A stretch of 64,000 nucleotides of DNA from DASUTB01 sp036374835 (GTDB taxonomy: Bacteria > Actinomycetota > Actinomycetes > Jiangellales > Jiangellaceae), in contig DASUTB010000001.1 of the NCBI GenBank assembly GCA_036374835.1, positions 1 to 64,000 on the forward strand. Reading direction: 5' to 3'. Within the stretch, counting starts at the first letter, position 1. Each line of letters begins with the position of its first letter. The notes under the pieces are model-generated. The model ran no database searches. It was not told the origin of the DNA and saw nothing but the letters and a program-made list of their open reading frames with translations. This document shows positions 44,085 to 54,004 of the stretch, piece by piece. The translations under genes were made by a program, and so were the position numbers.

Positions 44085-44828
44085 TCACATCCCCGGCCCG
44101 CTCGTCAGCACTGCTGAGACGTACATCCGCTCCGACGATCCGTAGCGCGGGTGGCATGTCGTCAACGTCAACCGCCGCTCGCCGGGCTCGGTGCCGGCAG
44201 CGGCACCCGGGACCGGGTCGACGACCCATGTATCGGTCGGCGCGATGACCACCGGCGACTGATCGATGGTGTAAACCCAGGTGCCGTCCGCGGTCTCGAT
44301 CTCGATCGTGTCGCCGGACTCGAGCTTGTCCATGTCGGCGAACGGCGCGCCGTAGCCGGACCGGTGGCCGGCGATCGCGAGGTTGCCGAGCTGACCCGGG
44401 TCCGCACTGTCCGAATAGTGCCCCGGACCGCGGGCGAGATCGGAAAGGTTGGTTCCCTCGACAACGACCCACTCCCAGTTCGCTCCGAACCGTGGAATGC
44501 GCAAGAACGCGTAGCCGTCCCCGATGTCGATCTGGTCCGCTACGCTCGCCGCCTCTTCATCAGGGCTCTCGGCGTCTTCGACGGGAGCTCCGTCGTCCGG
44601 AGGGGCCGAGCTGTCCTGGTTTCTCCACGCCTCAAGTGTCTGCTCGCGAAGGTCGTTCTGCGCCATATCGGCGTGGATCCCCGTCCCCCACAGCACGTAC
44701 GCCACATAGAGCAGTACGAGCACGCCCGCGGTGAGTACCAGCTCGCCGACCACACCGATCGCGGTGACGACTGGCCTGCGGCGATGCCGTGGTTCGGGCA
44801 CCGGCGAGGGCTGCGGACGCGCATACAC
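44085..44828 (-). CDS. Class E sortase
   Basis: 247 residues. N-terminal basic tail, one transmembrane helix (VVTAIGVVGELVLTAGVLVLLY, in part), acidic linker, then the sortase barrel: catalytic His in AGHRSGYGAPF, Cys in LTLTTCHP, Arg in YGSSERM. Class E enzymes in actinobacteria attach LAXTG proteins to the wall. GTG 44828. No sortase substrate with an LAXTG tail is in the window. Confidence 0.92.
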   Translation of the reverse strand: MYARPQPSPVPEPRHRRRPVVTAIGVVGELVLTAGVLVLLYVAYVLWGTGIHADMAQNDLREQTLEAWRNQDSSAPPDDGAPVEDAESPDEEAASVADQIDIGDGYAFLRIPRFGANWEWVVVEGTNLSDLARGPGHYSDSADPGQLGNLAIAGHRSGYGAPFADMDKLESGDTIEIETADGTWVYTIDQSPVVIAPTDTWVVDPVPGAAAGTEPGERRLTLTTCHPRYGSSERMYVSAVLTSGPGM

Positions 44829-44871
44829 CGGAAAATCATAACGGTGTGGAGAATGCTATGCATCGAACCTA

Positions 44872-44899
44872 TTGACCCTATGTGAACGGCGTGTATGGT
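44872..44899 (+). promoter_or_regulatory. Promoter of cspA
   Basis: TTGACC (44872-44877), 16-base spacer, TATGGT (44894-44899). Transcription would begin near 44906, giving a leader of about 120 bases before cspA, in line with the long structured leaders of cold-shock mRNAs. Confidence 0.55.
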
Positions 44900-45024
44900 C
44901 AGCCCTGGTCGGATAGATCGCGAGCGAAAGGAAAGCGAGCGGCGGCGAGCGCTGCGTGGGTGGCGCAAGCACGACCCGGGCCTTCAAGAACGGGGCCCGA
45001 CACTCCGCCCCGCAGGGAGAGGTA

Positions 45025-45225
45025 ATGGCTCAGGGCACGGTGAAGTGGTTCAACGCCGAGAAGGGCTACGGCTTTATCGCCGTGGACGGTGGCAGCGACC
45101 TCTTCGTCCACTACACCGGGATCGACATGGAGGGCTACCGCAGCCTCGAGGACGGTCAGCGGGTTGAGTTCGAGGTTGGCCAGGGGCCGAAGGGCCCGCA
45201 GGCCGAGCAGGTCCGCGTCATCTAG
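45025..45225 (+). CDS. cspA: Cold-shock protein
   Basis: 66 residues, single OB-fold. RNA-binding motifs KGYGFI (RNP1) and DLFVHYTGI (RNP2); start MAQGTVKWFNAEKGYGF. Binds single-stranded RNA/DNA and acts as an RNA chaperone. GGGAGAGG precedes ATG 45025. RNP2 has Leu and Thr-Gly where most have VFVHYSAI. A strong terminator follows. Confidence 0.95.
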   Translation: MAQGTVKWFNAEKGYGFIAVDGGSDLFVHYTGIDMEGYRSLEDGQRVEFEVGQGPKGPQAEQVRVI

Positions 45226-45253
45226 GCGCATCACACAAACGAGCCGAACGAGG

Positions 45254-45287
45254 CGGCCCGGCACTGGAGAGATCCGGTGCCGGGCCG
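45254..45287 (+). terminator. Terminator after cspA
   Basis: Perfect 11-bp stem CGGCCCGGCAC (45254-45264) / GTGCCGGGCCG (45277-45287) with a 12-base loop, followed by a mixed T-containing stretch (GATTTCTTCC). Confidence 0.75.
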
Positions 45288-45306
45288 AACTGATTTCTTC
45301 CCCAGA

Positions 45307-45385
45307 AGAATGACCACGTTAAGCCGGTAATCCCCAGCTTCACTCAGCTTGTAGACGCAGTAAAGCCGGGAAAGTCCGCGCAAAG
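45307..45385 (+). repeat. Dispersed repeat copy R6
   Basis: AGAATGACCACGTTAAGC (45307-45324), then CGGTAATCCCCAGC, GCTTGTAGACGCAGTAAAGCC and AAGTCCGCGCAAAGG. Twenty bases after the cspA terminator. Confidence 0.8.
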
Positions 45386-45430
45386 GCCCGTCTCCCCGTC
45401 CGGTCGCATTCTCGCGGCTAGGGTGGCGAT

Positions 45431-46882
45431 GTGACCGATGTTGTGGTCGTAGGTTCCGGGCCGAACGGGCTCGCGGCAGCCGTGATCATGGCCAGGGCCG
45501 GGCTCACCGTCGAGGTCTTCGAAGCTCAGGACACGATCGGCGGCGGGGTACGGACGCTTGAGCTCGGCCTGGCGCCGGGTGTGCGCCACGACGTCTGCTC
45601 AGCGATCCCGGCCATGGCCGCCGCGTCACCGTTCTTCACGGCATTCGACCTGCGGGCGCGCGGCGTGGAGCTTCGGTTCCCGGAGCTGTCGTTTGCCCAG
45701 CCGTTGGACGGCGGCCGGGCGGCGCTTGGCTATCGCGATCTGGACCGGACCGTCGCCGGACTCGGTGCGGACGGGCCGGCCTGGCGCCGCCTGATGGAAC
45801 CGTTGGTATCGCGCATCGAGGCCGTCGTCGAGTTCGGTACGTTCGATCGTCGCCGAATCCCGGCCCATCCACTCGGTGCCGCCCGATTGCTCCGCGCGAG
45901 CGCCGAACAAGGGTCGCCATTATGGAATCTGCGATGGCGGACGGACGTCGCCCCGGCACTGCTGACCGGTGTCGCCGCGCATGTGATCACGCCATTGCCG
46001 AGCATCGCGGCCGGTGCCGCGTCGCTGGTGCTGGCAGCGCTCGCTCACAACCCGGGCTGGCCGATACCGGTGGGCGGTACGCAGGCGATCACGGACGCGA
46101 TGGTGGCGGATCTGAAGGCGCGCGGCGGCGTCGTCACAACCAGTACTGCGATCGGCGACTTTGCCGAGCTGCCCGCGGCCGATGCGTATCTGTTCGACAC
46201 GACACCGGCTGCGCTCGCGACCATCGCGGGCGAGCGGCTGCCGTCCCGCTATGTGCGCGCGATTTCACGCTTCCGGTACGGCAACGCTGCCGCCAAGGTC
46301 GACTTCGCGCTCTCCGGCCCGGTGCCGTGGGCCAACGCAGACGTCGGCCGCGCGGGAACGGTCCACCTCGGCGGCAGCCGCGAGGAGATGGCCGCGGCCG
46401 AGGCGGAGGTGTTCGCCGGACGGCACCCCGCCCGACCGATGATGCTGCTTTCCGATCCCACCGTTGTCGATCCCGGCCGCGAGGTGGACGGCGTCCGTCC
46501 CCTGTGGACGTACGCGCATGTGCCGGCAGGATCGACGGTGGACGTCGGGGACGCAGTCCAGGCGCAGATCGAGCGCTTCGCGCCGGGTTTCGGGGACGTC
46601 GTCCTCGCCCGGCGAACGACGCCGGCGGCGGTGATGCCGGCGCACAATGCGAACTACGTGGGCGGCGACATCGCGGCCGGTGCGATCACGCTGTGGCAGA
46701 TGCTGGCCCGCCCGGTGCCGCGCTGGGATCCGTACGCGACCCCGATCCGCGGGATTTATCTGTGTTCGGCGTCGACGCCGCCCGGGCCGGCCGTGCACGG
46801 AATGTGCGGGATGCATGCGGCGCGGCGGGCGCTCCGCGACGTGTTCAACATCCGCGAGTTGCCAAGCCTCGCTCCAGAATGA
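45431..46882 (+). CDS. Phytoene-desaturase-like FAD/NAD(P)-dependent oxidoreductase
   Basis: 483 residues. N-terminal dinucleotide fold VVVVGSGPNGLAAAVIMARAG and E in VEVFEAQDTIGGGVRT; C-terminal FAD segment GIYLCSASTPPGPAVHGMCG. This is the CrtI/amine-oxidase-like group often called phytoene desaturase in actinobacteria without carotenoid neighbours; no crtB is nearby, so the substrate is open. GTG 45431. The stop TGA lies inside repeat R7 (CCAGAATGATC). Confidence 0.85.
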   Translation: MTDVVVVGSGPNGLAAAVIMARAGLTVEVFEAQDTIGGGVRTLELGLAPGVRHDVCSAIPAMAAASPFFTAFDLRARGVELRFPELSFAQPLDGGRAALGYRDLDRTVAGLGADGPAWRRLMEPLVSRIEAVVEFGTFDRRRIPAHPLGAARLLRASAEQGSPLWNLRWRTDVAPALLTGVAAHVITPLPSIAAGAASLVLAALAHNPGWPIPVGGTQAITDAMVADLKARGGVVTTSTAIGDFAELPAADAYLFDTTPAALATIAGERLPSRYVRAISRFRYGNAAAKVDFALSGPVPWANADVGRAGTVHLGGSREEMAAAEAEVFAGRHPARPMMLLSDPTVVDPGREVDGVRPLWTYAHVPAGSTVDVGDAVQAQIERFAPGFGDVVLARRTTPAAVMPAHNANYVGGDIAAGAITLWQMLARPVPRWDPYATPIRGIYLCSASTPPGPAVHGMCGMHAARRALRDVFNIRELPSLAPE

Positions 46883-46965
46883 TCACGTTAAGCTCCTAAT
46901 CCCGAGCCTTGGCCGGTCTGAAGACCCAGTAAGGCACGGAGTTGCCGCGCAACGGCCGTCCAGCG
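46876..46965 (+). repeat. Dispersed repeat copy R7
   Basis: AGAATGATCACGTTAAGC (46876-46893), then TCCTAATCCCGAGCC, GTCTGAAGACCCAGTAAGGC and GCCGCGCAACGG. It contains the stop of the preceding oxidoreductase. From about 46966 to 47115 I see no gene. Confidence 0.8.
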
Positions 46966-47115
46966 CGATCGGAGTCCGTTCGCGGCGTTATCACCCGCCG
47001 CCGCAGCGAAGCTCGTCCTGCGTCGTCGGCCGTGACGGATGGCCGATCGGGCACTGCGTCGATCGACTATTCGCGCCGCCACGGTCGTCGTCGCTCGTCG
47101 AGGTAGGTGATCGGG

Positions 47116-47142
47116 CTTGCACTCGGCGGGCGAGAGTGCTAA
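47116..47142 (+). promoter_or_regulatory. CIRCE operator 1 and groEL promoter
   Basis: CTTGCACTC-N9-GAGTGCTAA (left half 7/9 to the consensus, right half perfect), the HrcA target. TTGCAC (47117-47122) and TAAACA (47140-47145), 17 bases apart, make a primary-sigma-type promoter built into the operator. Confidence 0.8.
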
Positions 47143-47150
47143 ACACGGAT

Positions 47151-47177
47151 TTAGCACTCTCAGTATGAGAGTGACAA
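47151..47177 (+). promoter_or_regulatory. CIRCE operator 2
   Basis: TTAGCACTC-N9-GAGTGACAA, left half perfect, right half 7/9. Eight bases after operator 1, in the early transcribed region. Together they indicate tight heat-shock control by HrcA, which is not encoded in the window. Confidence 0.8.
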
Positions 47178-47295
47178 CGCGGAAGCCGGATCGGCGAGGT
47201 CTCGGTACGCCGGTGACGTGAACCGGTGGGCTGGGGCCGTCCGTCGCGGGCGTCGAGCCGGACCATCCACCCGCACCGGGAGGACTAGGAAACCC

Positions 47296-48924
<1,629 letters not shown>

Positions 48925-48956
48925 GCGAGTCCGCTCGCTCAGCCGAGCAAACGCAG

Positions 48957-48990
48957 GCGGCGCATCTGGCCACTCGGCCAGGTGCGCCGC
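48957..48990 (+). terminator. Terminator after groEL
   Basis: 15-bp stem GCGGCGCATCTGGCC / GGCCAGGTGCGCCGC with one G-T pair and a four-base loop, followed by TTCGTTT. Strong intrinsic terminator 33 bases after the stop. Confidence 0.85.
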
Positions 48991-49029
48991 TTCGTTTCGG
49001 TGAGGAACGGCACCGCCCCCGCCGATGCG

Positions 49030-49101
49030 CGGACTGTCCCAGCTTTACGGGGTCTGTAGTCCGCGTAAAGCATGGAATTTCATGCCAAACATGGTCATTC
49101 T
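49030..49101 (-). repeat. Dispersed repeat copy R8
   Basis: On the minus strand: AGAATGACCATGTTTGGC, CATGAAATTCCATGC, TTTACGCGGACTACAGACC, CCGTAAAGCTGGGA. Its head touches the stop of the beta-propeller gene (TAAGAATGACC). Confidence 0.75.
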
Positions 49102-50303
49102 TAGGAGTGGGACCACGCGACCCAGGTGCCGTCCGCCACTTTCGTCGTATCACCTGATTCGATGTCGTGCACCCAGATTCCGGCCTCGCCGTCCAGTTCA
49201 CCTGGGAACGCGAACGCCCCACTGTCCGGCGCCCATAGCGTCATGCTGCGCGCGTACTGGTCGTAGAACGGCAGGAAGGCCTGCGTCCAGGTGCTCCCGG
49301 GGACGAACGCCGGCCCCTCGACCAGGTCGCCGTCGGTCCAGATCGACCAGCTGAGCCGCCCTTCCGGTTCAAGATCGAGGACGAGGAGACGGGCGCCGTC
49401 CGGACTCCAGAAGAACGCGACAACAGGCTCGTCGGCGACCGTGGCGACCTCACCGGACTCGAGATCCACAACCTGCAGCCGCTCATTGGCCAGCGGTTCG
49501 TCCAGAACCGGACCGGAATCGAACGACGCGTCGATGACCCCTCCCTGCTCGCCACCGCCGACCGGCTGGACGGCGATCCACTGCCCAGTGGGATCGCTGG
49601 CGAACGTGACGGCACCAGGATGTTCGGCGATGATCTGCACACCTCCGTCGGACGAGACGAGGACCAGTTGGCTCACGTCTCCATCGGTGCGCGACGTGAC
49701 GATGCCCTCTTCGGTCCAATGGGGCGCGAGGAACAGGCCGGGCGAGACGTCCAGGGAGGTGGCATTGCCGGATGTGTCCAGGCGGTCGAACCTGCTGGTC
49801 CCGACGTGCACGACGAGTTCATCGCCGTTCGGCGACCAGGAGAAGTAGTAGGGCGATCCGGAGTCGACGACCGTCGTCGTCAACTCGTCGGCGCCGACGG
49901 TCACCATCTCCAGCGCGATACCGCCCTCGGTATTGCGTAGCGCCGCGATCCGGCCGCCGTCCGGCGACCAGTGCAGGTAGAACGGGCTGATCTCGGTCGC
50001 GACGTGGACCCGGTCGGACGATTCGACGTCGGCGACGGTGACACCGCCGTCGACGACGGACGCGTAGGCGACCTTCGTACCGTCAGGTGACCAGATCGGC
50101 TGGAAGGCGATGTCGTCCTCGGTACTGAGCACCTGCGGATCCGAGCCGTCGGGCGCCGTGGTGACGACCCGCCCGTCCTCGTCGAGAATGACGAGCCGGT
50201 CAATGGGTTCGGGTGCGGCGTCATCGGCTTCGGCGGTGCATCCGCCGGCGAGGACGAGCACCGCGATCGGGACGCCGAGCCGACCGATCCGCGTAGCAGC
50301 CAC
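49101..50303 (-). CDS. Beta-propeller (PD40/TolB-like) lipoprotein
   Basis: 400 residues. Signal peptide with lipobox LAGGC (Cys22). At least four WSPDG/WSPNG-type PD40 repeats (IWSPDGTKVAYAS, HWSPDGGRIAAL, SWSPNGDELVVH, FWSPDGARLLVLD) form a propeller; exported, surface-anchored. Binding partner or ligand unknown. ATG start by length to signal peptide. Convergent with groEL; stop at the edge of repeat R8. Confidence 0.85.
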   Translation of the reverse strand: MAATRIGRLGVPIAVLVLAGGCTAEADDAAPEPIDRLVILDEDGRVVTTAPDGSDPQVLSTEDDIAFQPIWSPDGTKVAYASVVDGGVTVADVESSDRVHVATEISPFYLHWSPDGGRIAALRNTEGGIALEMVTVGADELTTTVVDSGSPYYFSWSPNGDELVVHVGTSRFDRLDTSGNATSLDVSPGLFLAPHWTEEGIVTSRTDGDVSQLVLVSSDGGVQIIAEHPGAVTFASDPTGQWIAVQPVGGGEQGGVIDASFDSGPVLDEPLANERLQVVDLESGEVATVADEPVVAFFWSPDGARLLVLDLEPEGRLSWSIWTDGDLVEGPAFVPGSTWTQAFLPFYDQYARSMTLWAPDSGAFAFPGELDGEAGIWVHDIESGDTTKVADGTWVAWSHS

Positions 50304-50363
50304 CTCGCATCACCCTGCATTGATCGTAGCCGCTATGTGGCGTAGCCGGGTCGCCCGCCGAAG

Positions 50364-50705
50364 CTACAGCTCGCCGAGCGGACTCGCGACGATGCCCGAC
50401 AACTCGCACACCCAATGCGGGTCGGCGCCCAGCTCGGGCTCGATACGCAGCTCGTGCTCGTCCGTCTGATCGCATACGGTGCACAGCGGCCAGCGTCCCA
50501 GCTGCCCGTCCAGCAGCTTCTCCTGCACGTCTTGAGCGACCTGGCCGGATACATACGGGCCGCCGTCCGGCCACTGCTCCACCCACCAACGCCGGTCGGA
50601 CAGCACGGCTTCGAGCACGTCGACCGAGCGGGCCGACTCCATGCCTCGCGCAGATAGGTCGTGGAGGACGAGCGCCCGAGCGGACATCAGGACGTCGGTG
50701 CTCAC
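50364..50705 (-). CDS. Hypothetical protein with C-terminal cysteines
   Basis: 113 residues from GTG 50705 (MSTDVLMSARALVLHDLSARG by start rule). Middle QWPDGGPYVSGQVAQDVQEKLLDG; the end has CTVCDQTDEHELRIEP and HWVCEL, three cysteines plus histidines that could hold zinc. A longer upstream frame reads across the divergent promoter. Unrecognised family. Confidence 0.6.
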   Translation of the reverse strand: MSTDVLMSARALVLHDLSARGMESARSVDVLEAVLSDRRWWVEQWPDGGPYVSGQVAQDVQEKLLDGQLGRWPLCTVCDQTDEHELRIEPELGADPHWVCELSGIVASPLGEL

Positions 50706-50907
50706 ATCTCCGATTATCGTACCCGCGGGACACCCGCGAACCCCGTCCGTGGTCCATCTGCGTGTGTACCGTCGCGAATCCGGTGCGTGGTCGTCTGCGT
50801 GCTCGCGGTCGGCGACTTCATGAAGCCCCGGCGACGCGGCGGCGCGACAACCCCGGCACAATCACCTCAAGCGCACGCGTGCCCAGATGACCGGGAAGGA
50901 GGGCAGG

Positions 50908-51633
50908 GTGCAGCCGTTACTCGAGGTCATCGTGCTAGGCGCCGGCGACGCGGGCGGAGCCGAGGCCGGCGGTGCCGATCGCCTGGAGGTCGTCGCCGAT
51001 ATGGACGCCGGCGGACTCACGCCGTCGGTGGCCACGTTCCGTGAGATCCGCACCGAAACCGATCTGCCGTTGCGGGTAATGCTGCGGGCCAACGACACGT
51101 TCTCCACGAGCGGCTCGGAACTGTCCCGGCTGCAAGGCGCGGCGAACCAGCTCGCGGCGGCCGGAGCGGACGGCTTTGTGCTCGGCTTTCTCGGCCCGAC
51201 CGGCGGGGTGGATATCGCCGCGACCGAGTCGTTGATCGGGGAGTTCGATGGTCTGCCGTGGACGTTCCATCGCGCGATCGACCATGCGCTGGACTACGAC
51301 GCCGCGTGGGCCGACGTTCGCGACCTGCCGGGTGTCGACACGGTGTTGACGGCGGGCTCGGCGCGCGGTGTCTCATCCGGGCTGGACGAGCTGTGCCGCC
51401 GGGTCTCGGACGATCGGCGCGCCTCGCTGCTGGCCATGGCAGGCGGCGGGCTGCGCCCGGAACATGTGCCGTGGCTGGCCCGCGCCGGCGTGGGCAAGTT
51501 CCACGTGGGATCGGCCGTCCGGCCGTCCGGCTCGTGGAAGGCCTATGTGGACGCAGCGATGGTCCGGTCCTGGCGGACGCTGCTTGACGACGTGTATCCG
51601 ATCGCACCACCCGAGTGGAACCGGCGCGCGTGA
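50908..51633 (+). CDS. cutC: CutC family protein
   Basis: 241-residue TIM-barrel protein. CutC marks: GGADRLEVVADMDAGGLTPS, GFVLGFLGPTGGVD, WTFHRAIDHALD, FHVGSAVRP. Historically tied to copper tolerance, but the biochemical function is unsettled. GTG 50908 sits after AAGGAGGG; the earlier ATG 50887 is less likely. Coupled by GTGA to the DUF4031 gene. Confidence 0.9.
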   Translation: MQPLLEVIVLGAGDAGGAEAGGADRLEVVADMDAGGLTPSVATFREIRTETDLPLRVMLRANDTFSTSGSELSRLQGAANQLAAAGADGFVLGFLGPTGGVDIAATESLIGEFDGLPWTFHRAIDHALDYDAAWADVRDLPGVDTVLTAGSARGVSSGLDELCRRVSDDRRASLLAMAGGGLRPEHVPWLARAGVGKFHVGSAVRPSGSWKAYVDAAMVRSWRTLLDDVYPIAPPEWNRRA

Positions 51634-51884
51634 TTCTCGTCGATCCACCGAACTGGCCGGCTCATGGACGGCTCTGGTCGCATCTGGTTTCGGACGAGTC
51701 GCTGGACGAACTGCACGAGTTCGCGTCCCGGCTCGGCGTCCCGGCGCGCGGCTTCGACGGTGATCATTACGACATCCCGGCCGAGCTGTACGAGAAGGCG
51801 GTCCGAGCCGGTGCTCAGCGGGCCACGTCGCGGGAGATCGTCCGCCGGCTGCACGCCGCGGGCCTGCGAAGGCGCAAGAAGTAG
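51630..51884 (+). CDS. DUF4031-family protein
   Basis: 84 residues. Conserved core ILVDPPNWPAHGRLWSHLVSD, FDGDHYDIP, and a basic tail GLRRRKK. Function unknown; the DxxxW and H pattern suggests a small metal-dependent enzyme or binding protein, without proof. GTG 51630 overlaps the cutC stop, so it is translated with it. Confidence 0.88.
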   Translation: MILVDPPNWPAHGRLWSHLVSDESLDELHEFASRLGVPARGFDGDHYDIPAELYEKAVRAGAQRATSREIVRRLHAAGLRRRKK

Positions 51885-51894
51885 AGGGAACTTT

Positions 51895-51969
51895 GCGCAT
51901 GTTTCCCATGCTTTGCGCGGTCTACCGGCTACGTTTGGCTGGGAAGCAGCAGCTTTAGGTGATCATTCT
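51895..51969 (-). repeat. Dispersed repeat copy R9
   Basis: On the minus strand: AGAATGATCACCTAAAGC, TGCTGCTTCCCAGCCAAACG, GGTAGACCGCGCAAAGCATG. It supplies RMIT and the TAA stop of the HD protein and lies between convergent genes. Confidence 0.8.
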
Positions 51970-52587
51970 TGCGAGTTCCGTTGTGATGTTGTGGCGGGCA
52001 CGGTCCTCCCAGAGCTCGCGGGCGGTCGACGTCGCGTAGAGCGGGTCGCGGGCCAGCAGGTGACGTAGGACGGCGGCCCGTCCCGCGTGGAAGTCCGCCT
52101 CGGGGACGTGGGCGTACTCGTCACGGACGGCCGCCGTATACGCCGCGTACTCCGCTGGCGGCGAACCGAGGATCGCCAGATCCGCGTCGCACAGGACCGC
52201 ACCGTTGGCGTCGCCGGCTTCAGGGGTGTGCGTCGCGGTCAGCTCCACCAGCCGGACCACCTCCTTCACCAGATCGCCCGGCACGCCGAGCCGCTCAAGC
52301 ACCTCGGCCGCCAGAGCAGCGCTGGCCCGCTCGTCGACGCCCGGCCGTCCCTCGTACACCGCGTCGTGGAACCAGGCCGCGACCATACATATCTCCGGAT
52401 CGGTTGCATGTGAGCGCAGCGTCCCGATGTGCCGCAGCACCGCCTGCAGATGCTCGACGTCATGGTACGAGCGGTGCGGCTCCGACCAGCGCTGCACCAA
52501 GTCGCGCCCGGCATTCACGACATCGGCTGAAGTGGCCCGGGTCAGGTGCGTCACACAAGTTCGCCAATTGCGCAGCAGGTCGTCCAC
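51955..52587 (-). CDS. HD-domain protein (predicted metal-dependent phosphohydrolase)
   Basis: About 210 residues. HD-type ligands: SYHDVEHLQAVL, AAWFHDAVYEG, and LVELTATHTP, as in the small N-methyl-D-aspartate-receptor-subunit-like predicted HD hydrolases. Substrate unknown. GTG 52587 gives the normal N terminus; the longer frame crosses the divergent MFS promoter. The final RMIT is encoded by repeat R9. Confidence 0.85.
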   Translation of the reverse strand: MDDLLRNWRTCVTHLTRATSADVVNAGRDLVQRWSEPHRSYHDVEHLQAVLRHIGTLRSHATDPEICMVAAWFHDAVYEGRPGVDERASAALAAEVLERLGVPGDLVKEVVRLVELTATHTPEAGDANGAVLCDADLAILGSPPAEYAAYTAAVRDEYAHVPEADFHAGRAAVLRHLLARDPLYATSTARELWEDRARHNITTELARMIT

Positions 52588-52672
52588 TCCACTATGATGG
52601 ATGGCGCATACGGGCTCTGAGTAGCGCGCTTGGCGGAGGGGAAGCGCGCGGTGGTCCAATTGAAGGAGTCCC

Positions 52673-54004
52673 GTGTCTCCCGTTCAGTCGTACCGGCGGC
52701 TGCTCGATCTCGCCGGTGTCAGCTACGTCGTCGTCGCTTTCCTCGGACGGCTCCCACTGGCGATGAGCCAGTTCGGCACCCTGCTGCTCGTCTCCGGCGC
52801 GACCGGCAAATACGCCGCCGGCGGCCTCGCCGCCGGCGCGCTCGCTCTGGTCAACGCCTTCGTGGCGCCGGTCGCCGGAGGTATCGCCGACCGAATCGGC
52901 CAGCGTCCGGTGGTGCTCGTCCAGTCGGTGACGGCCGCCGCCTCACTTGTTGCGCTCGTCCTGCTCGTCGGACAGGACTGTCCACTACCGGCCATCGTTG
53001 CCACGGCGGCGGTCGCCGGGGCCGCTATCCCGCAAGTGGGGCCGCTCGCCCGGGTCCGGTGGCGGCCGATCACGCGCTCGGCCGGCGATCTACAGCCCAA
53101 ACTGGTGAACGCCGCATTCTCATACGAAGGAGCAGCCGACGAAGCGTCGTTCGTCTTCGGCCCGGCGATGGTGGGGCTGGTCGCGGTCCTGATCAACCCG
53201 TCCGGTGCGTTGCTGCTGGCCGCGACGATGCTCGCGGTGTTCGGCTGCTGGTTCGCCGTGCACCCGACGGCCGTTCTGACCCGGCCGGACCGGGCGAGCC
53301 GCGCGAAGGCCACAGAGCGGCTGTTGTCGGTCGACCTGGTGCTCTTCTTCGCCGCTCAGGTGTTGATCGGTGTCGTCTTCGGCGCGACGCAGACCGGGAC
53401 CACAGTGCTGGCCACGAGCGCCGGGCAGCCCGGCGTGGCCGGCTTCGTGCACGCCATGTTGGGCGTCGGTAGCGTCATCACCGGGTTGGCCGTCGCCGGG
53501 TTGCCCGAACGGTTCGGCTACGACCGGAGGCTGGTGCTGTTCGCGAGCGGGTTGCTCGTGCTGTCGGTACCGCTGCTGATCGTCGAGACGCTTCCCGCGC
53601 TCGTCGTAGTCGTGCTCGGCCTCGGCCTTGCTGTGGCGCCGTACATGATCACGGTGTTCACGCTGACCGGATGGCGCGTGCCCCCGTCGCGGGTCGGCGC
53701 GGCGATGACCCTGCTCGCCGGCGCGACCGGCATCGGCTATGCGCTCGGCTCGGGCGTTGCGGGACGGCTCGCCGACGCGGCAGGCCACACCGCGGCATTC
53801 GGCGTAACGGTGACGGCCGGTGCGGTCGCTTCGGCGCTGGCGCTGTTCCGGCTGCGGCGCGAACGGTCGCGCGACCGGGTCGCCCAGGTGGAATGGGAGT
53901 CTTTGGCGCTCGCTGACGCGATCAACGAAGCGGCGCGGGAGGCCGCAGCGCGGAAGGAAGCGGTTGGGCATGGACGACCGCGAGGCTCGAGACCGCCCGA
54001 GTGA
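52673..54004 (+). CDS. MFS transporter
   Basis: 443 residues, about 12 hydrophobic segments, motif A-like GGIADRIGQRPVV in the first half and GVAGRLADAAGH in the second. Similar to actinobacterial multidrug-type MFS proteins of unassigned substrate. GAAGGAG precedes GTG 52673. Its last 83 bases overlap the opposite helicase-like gene. Confidence 0.87.
   Translation: MSPVQSYRRLLDLAGVSYVVVAFLGRLPLAMSQFGTLLLVSGATGKYAAGGLAAGALALVNAFVAPVAGGIADRIGQRPVVLVQSVTAAASLVALVLLVGQDCPLPAIVATAAVAGAAIPQVGPLARVRWRPITRSAGDLQPKLVNAAFSYEGAADEASFVFGPAMVGLVAVLINPSGALLLAATMLAVFGCWFAVHPTAVLTRPDRASRAKATERLLSVDLVLFFAAQVLIGVVFGATQTGTTVLATSAGQPGVAGFVHAMLGVGSVITGLAVAGLPERFGYDRRLVLFASGLLVLSVPLLIVETLPALVVVVLGLGLAVAPYMITVFTLTGWRVPPSRVGAAMTLLAGATGIGYALGSGVAGRLADAAGHTAAFGVTVTAGAVASALALFRLRRERSRDRVAQVEWESLALADAINEAAREAAARKEAVGHGRPRGSRPPE

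Noticed and set aside
47134..47159. Inside-out dyad GAGTGCTAA-N8-TTAGCACTC as the main HrcA site
   Set aside because: The two flanking matches in correct orientation with N9 spacing explain it as the junction of tandem CIRCE sites.
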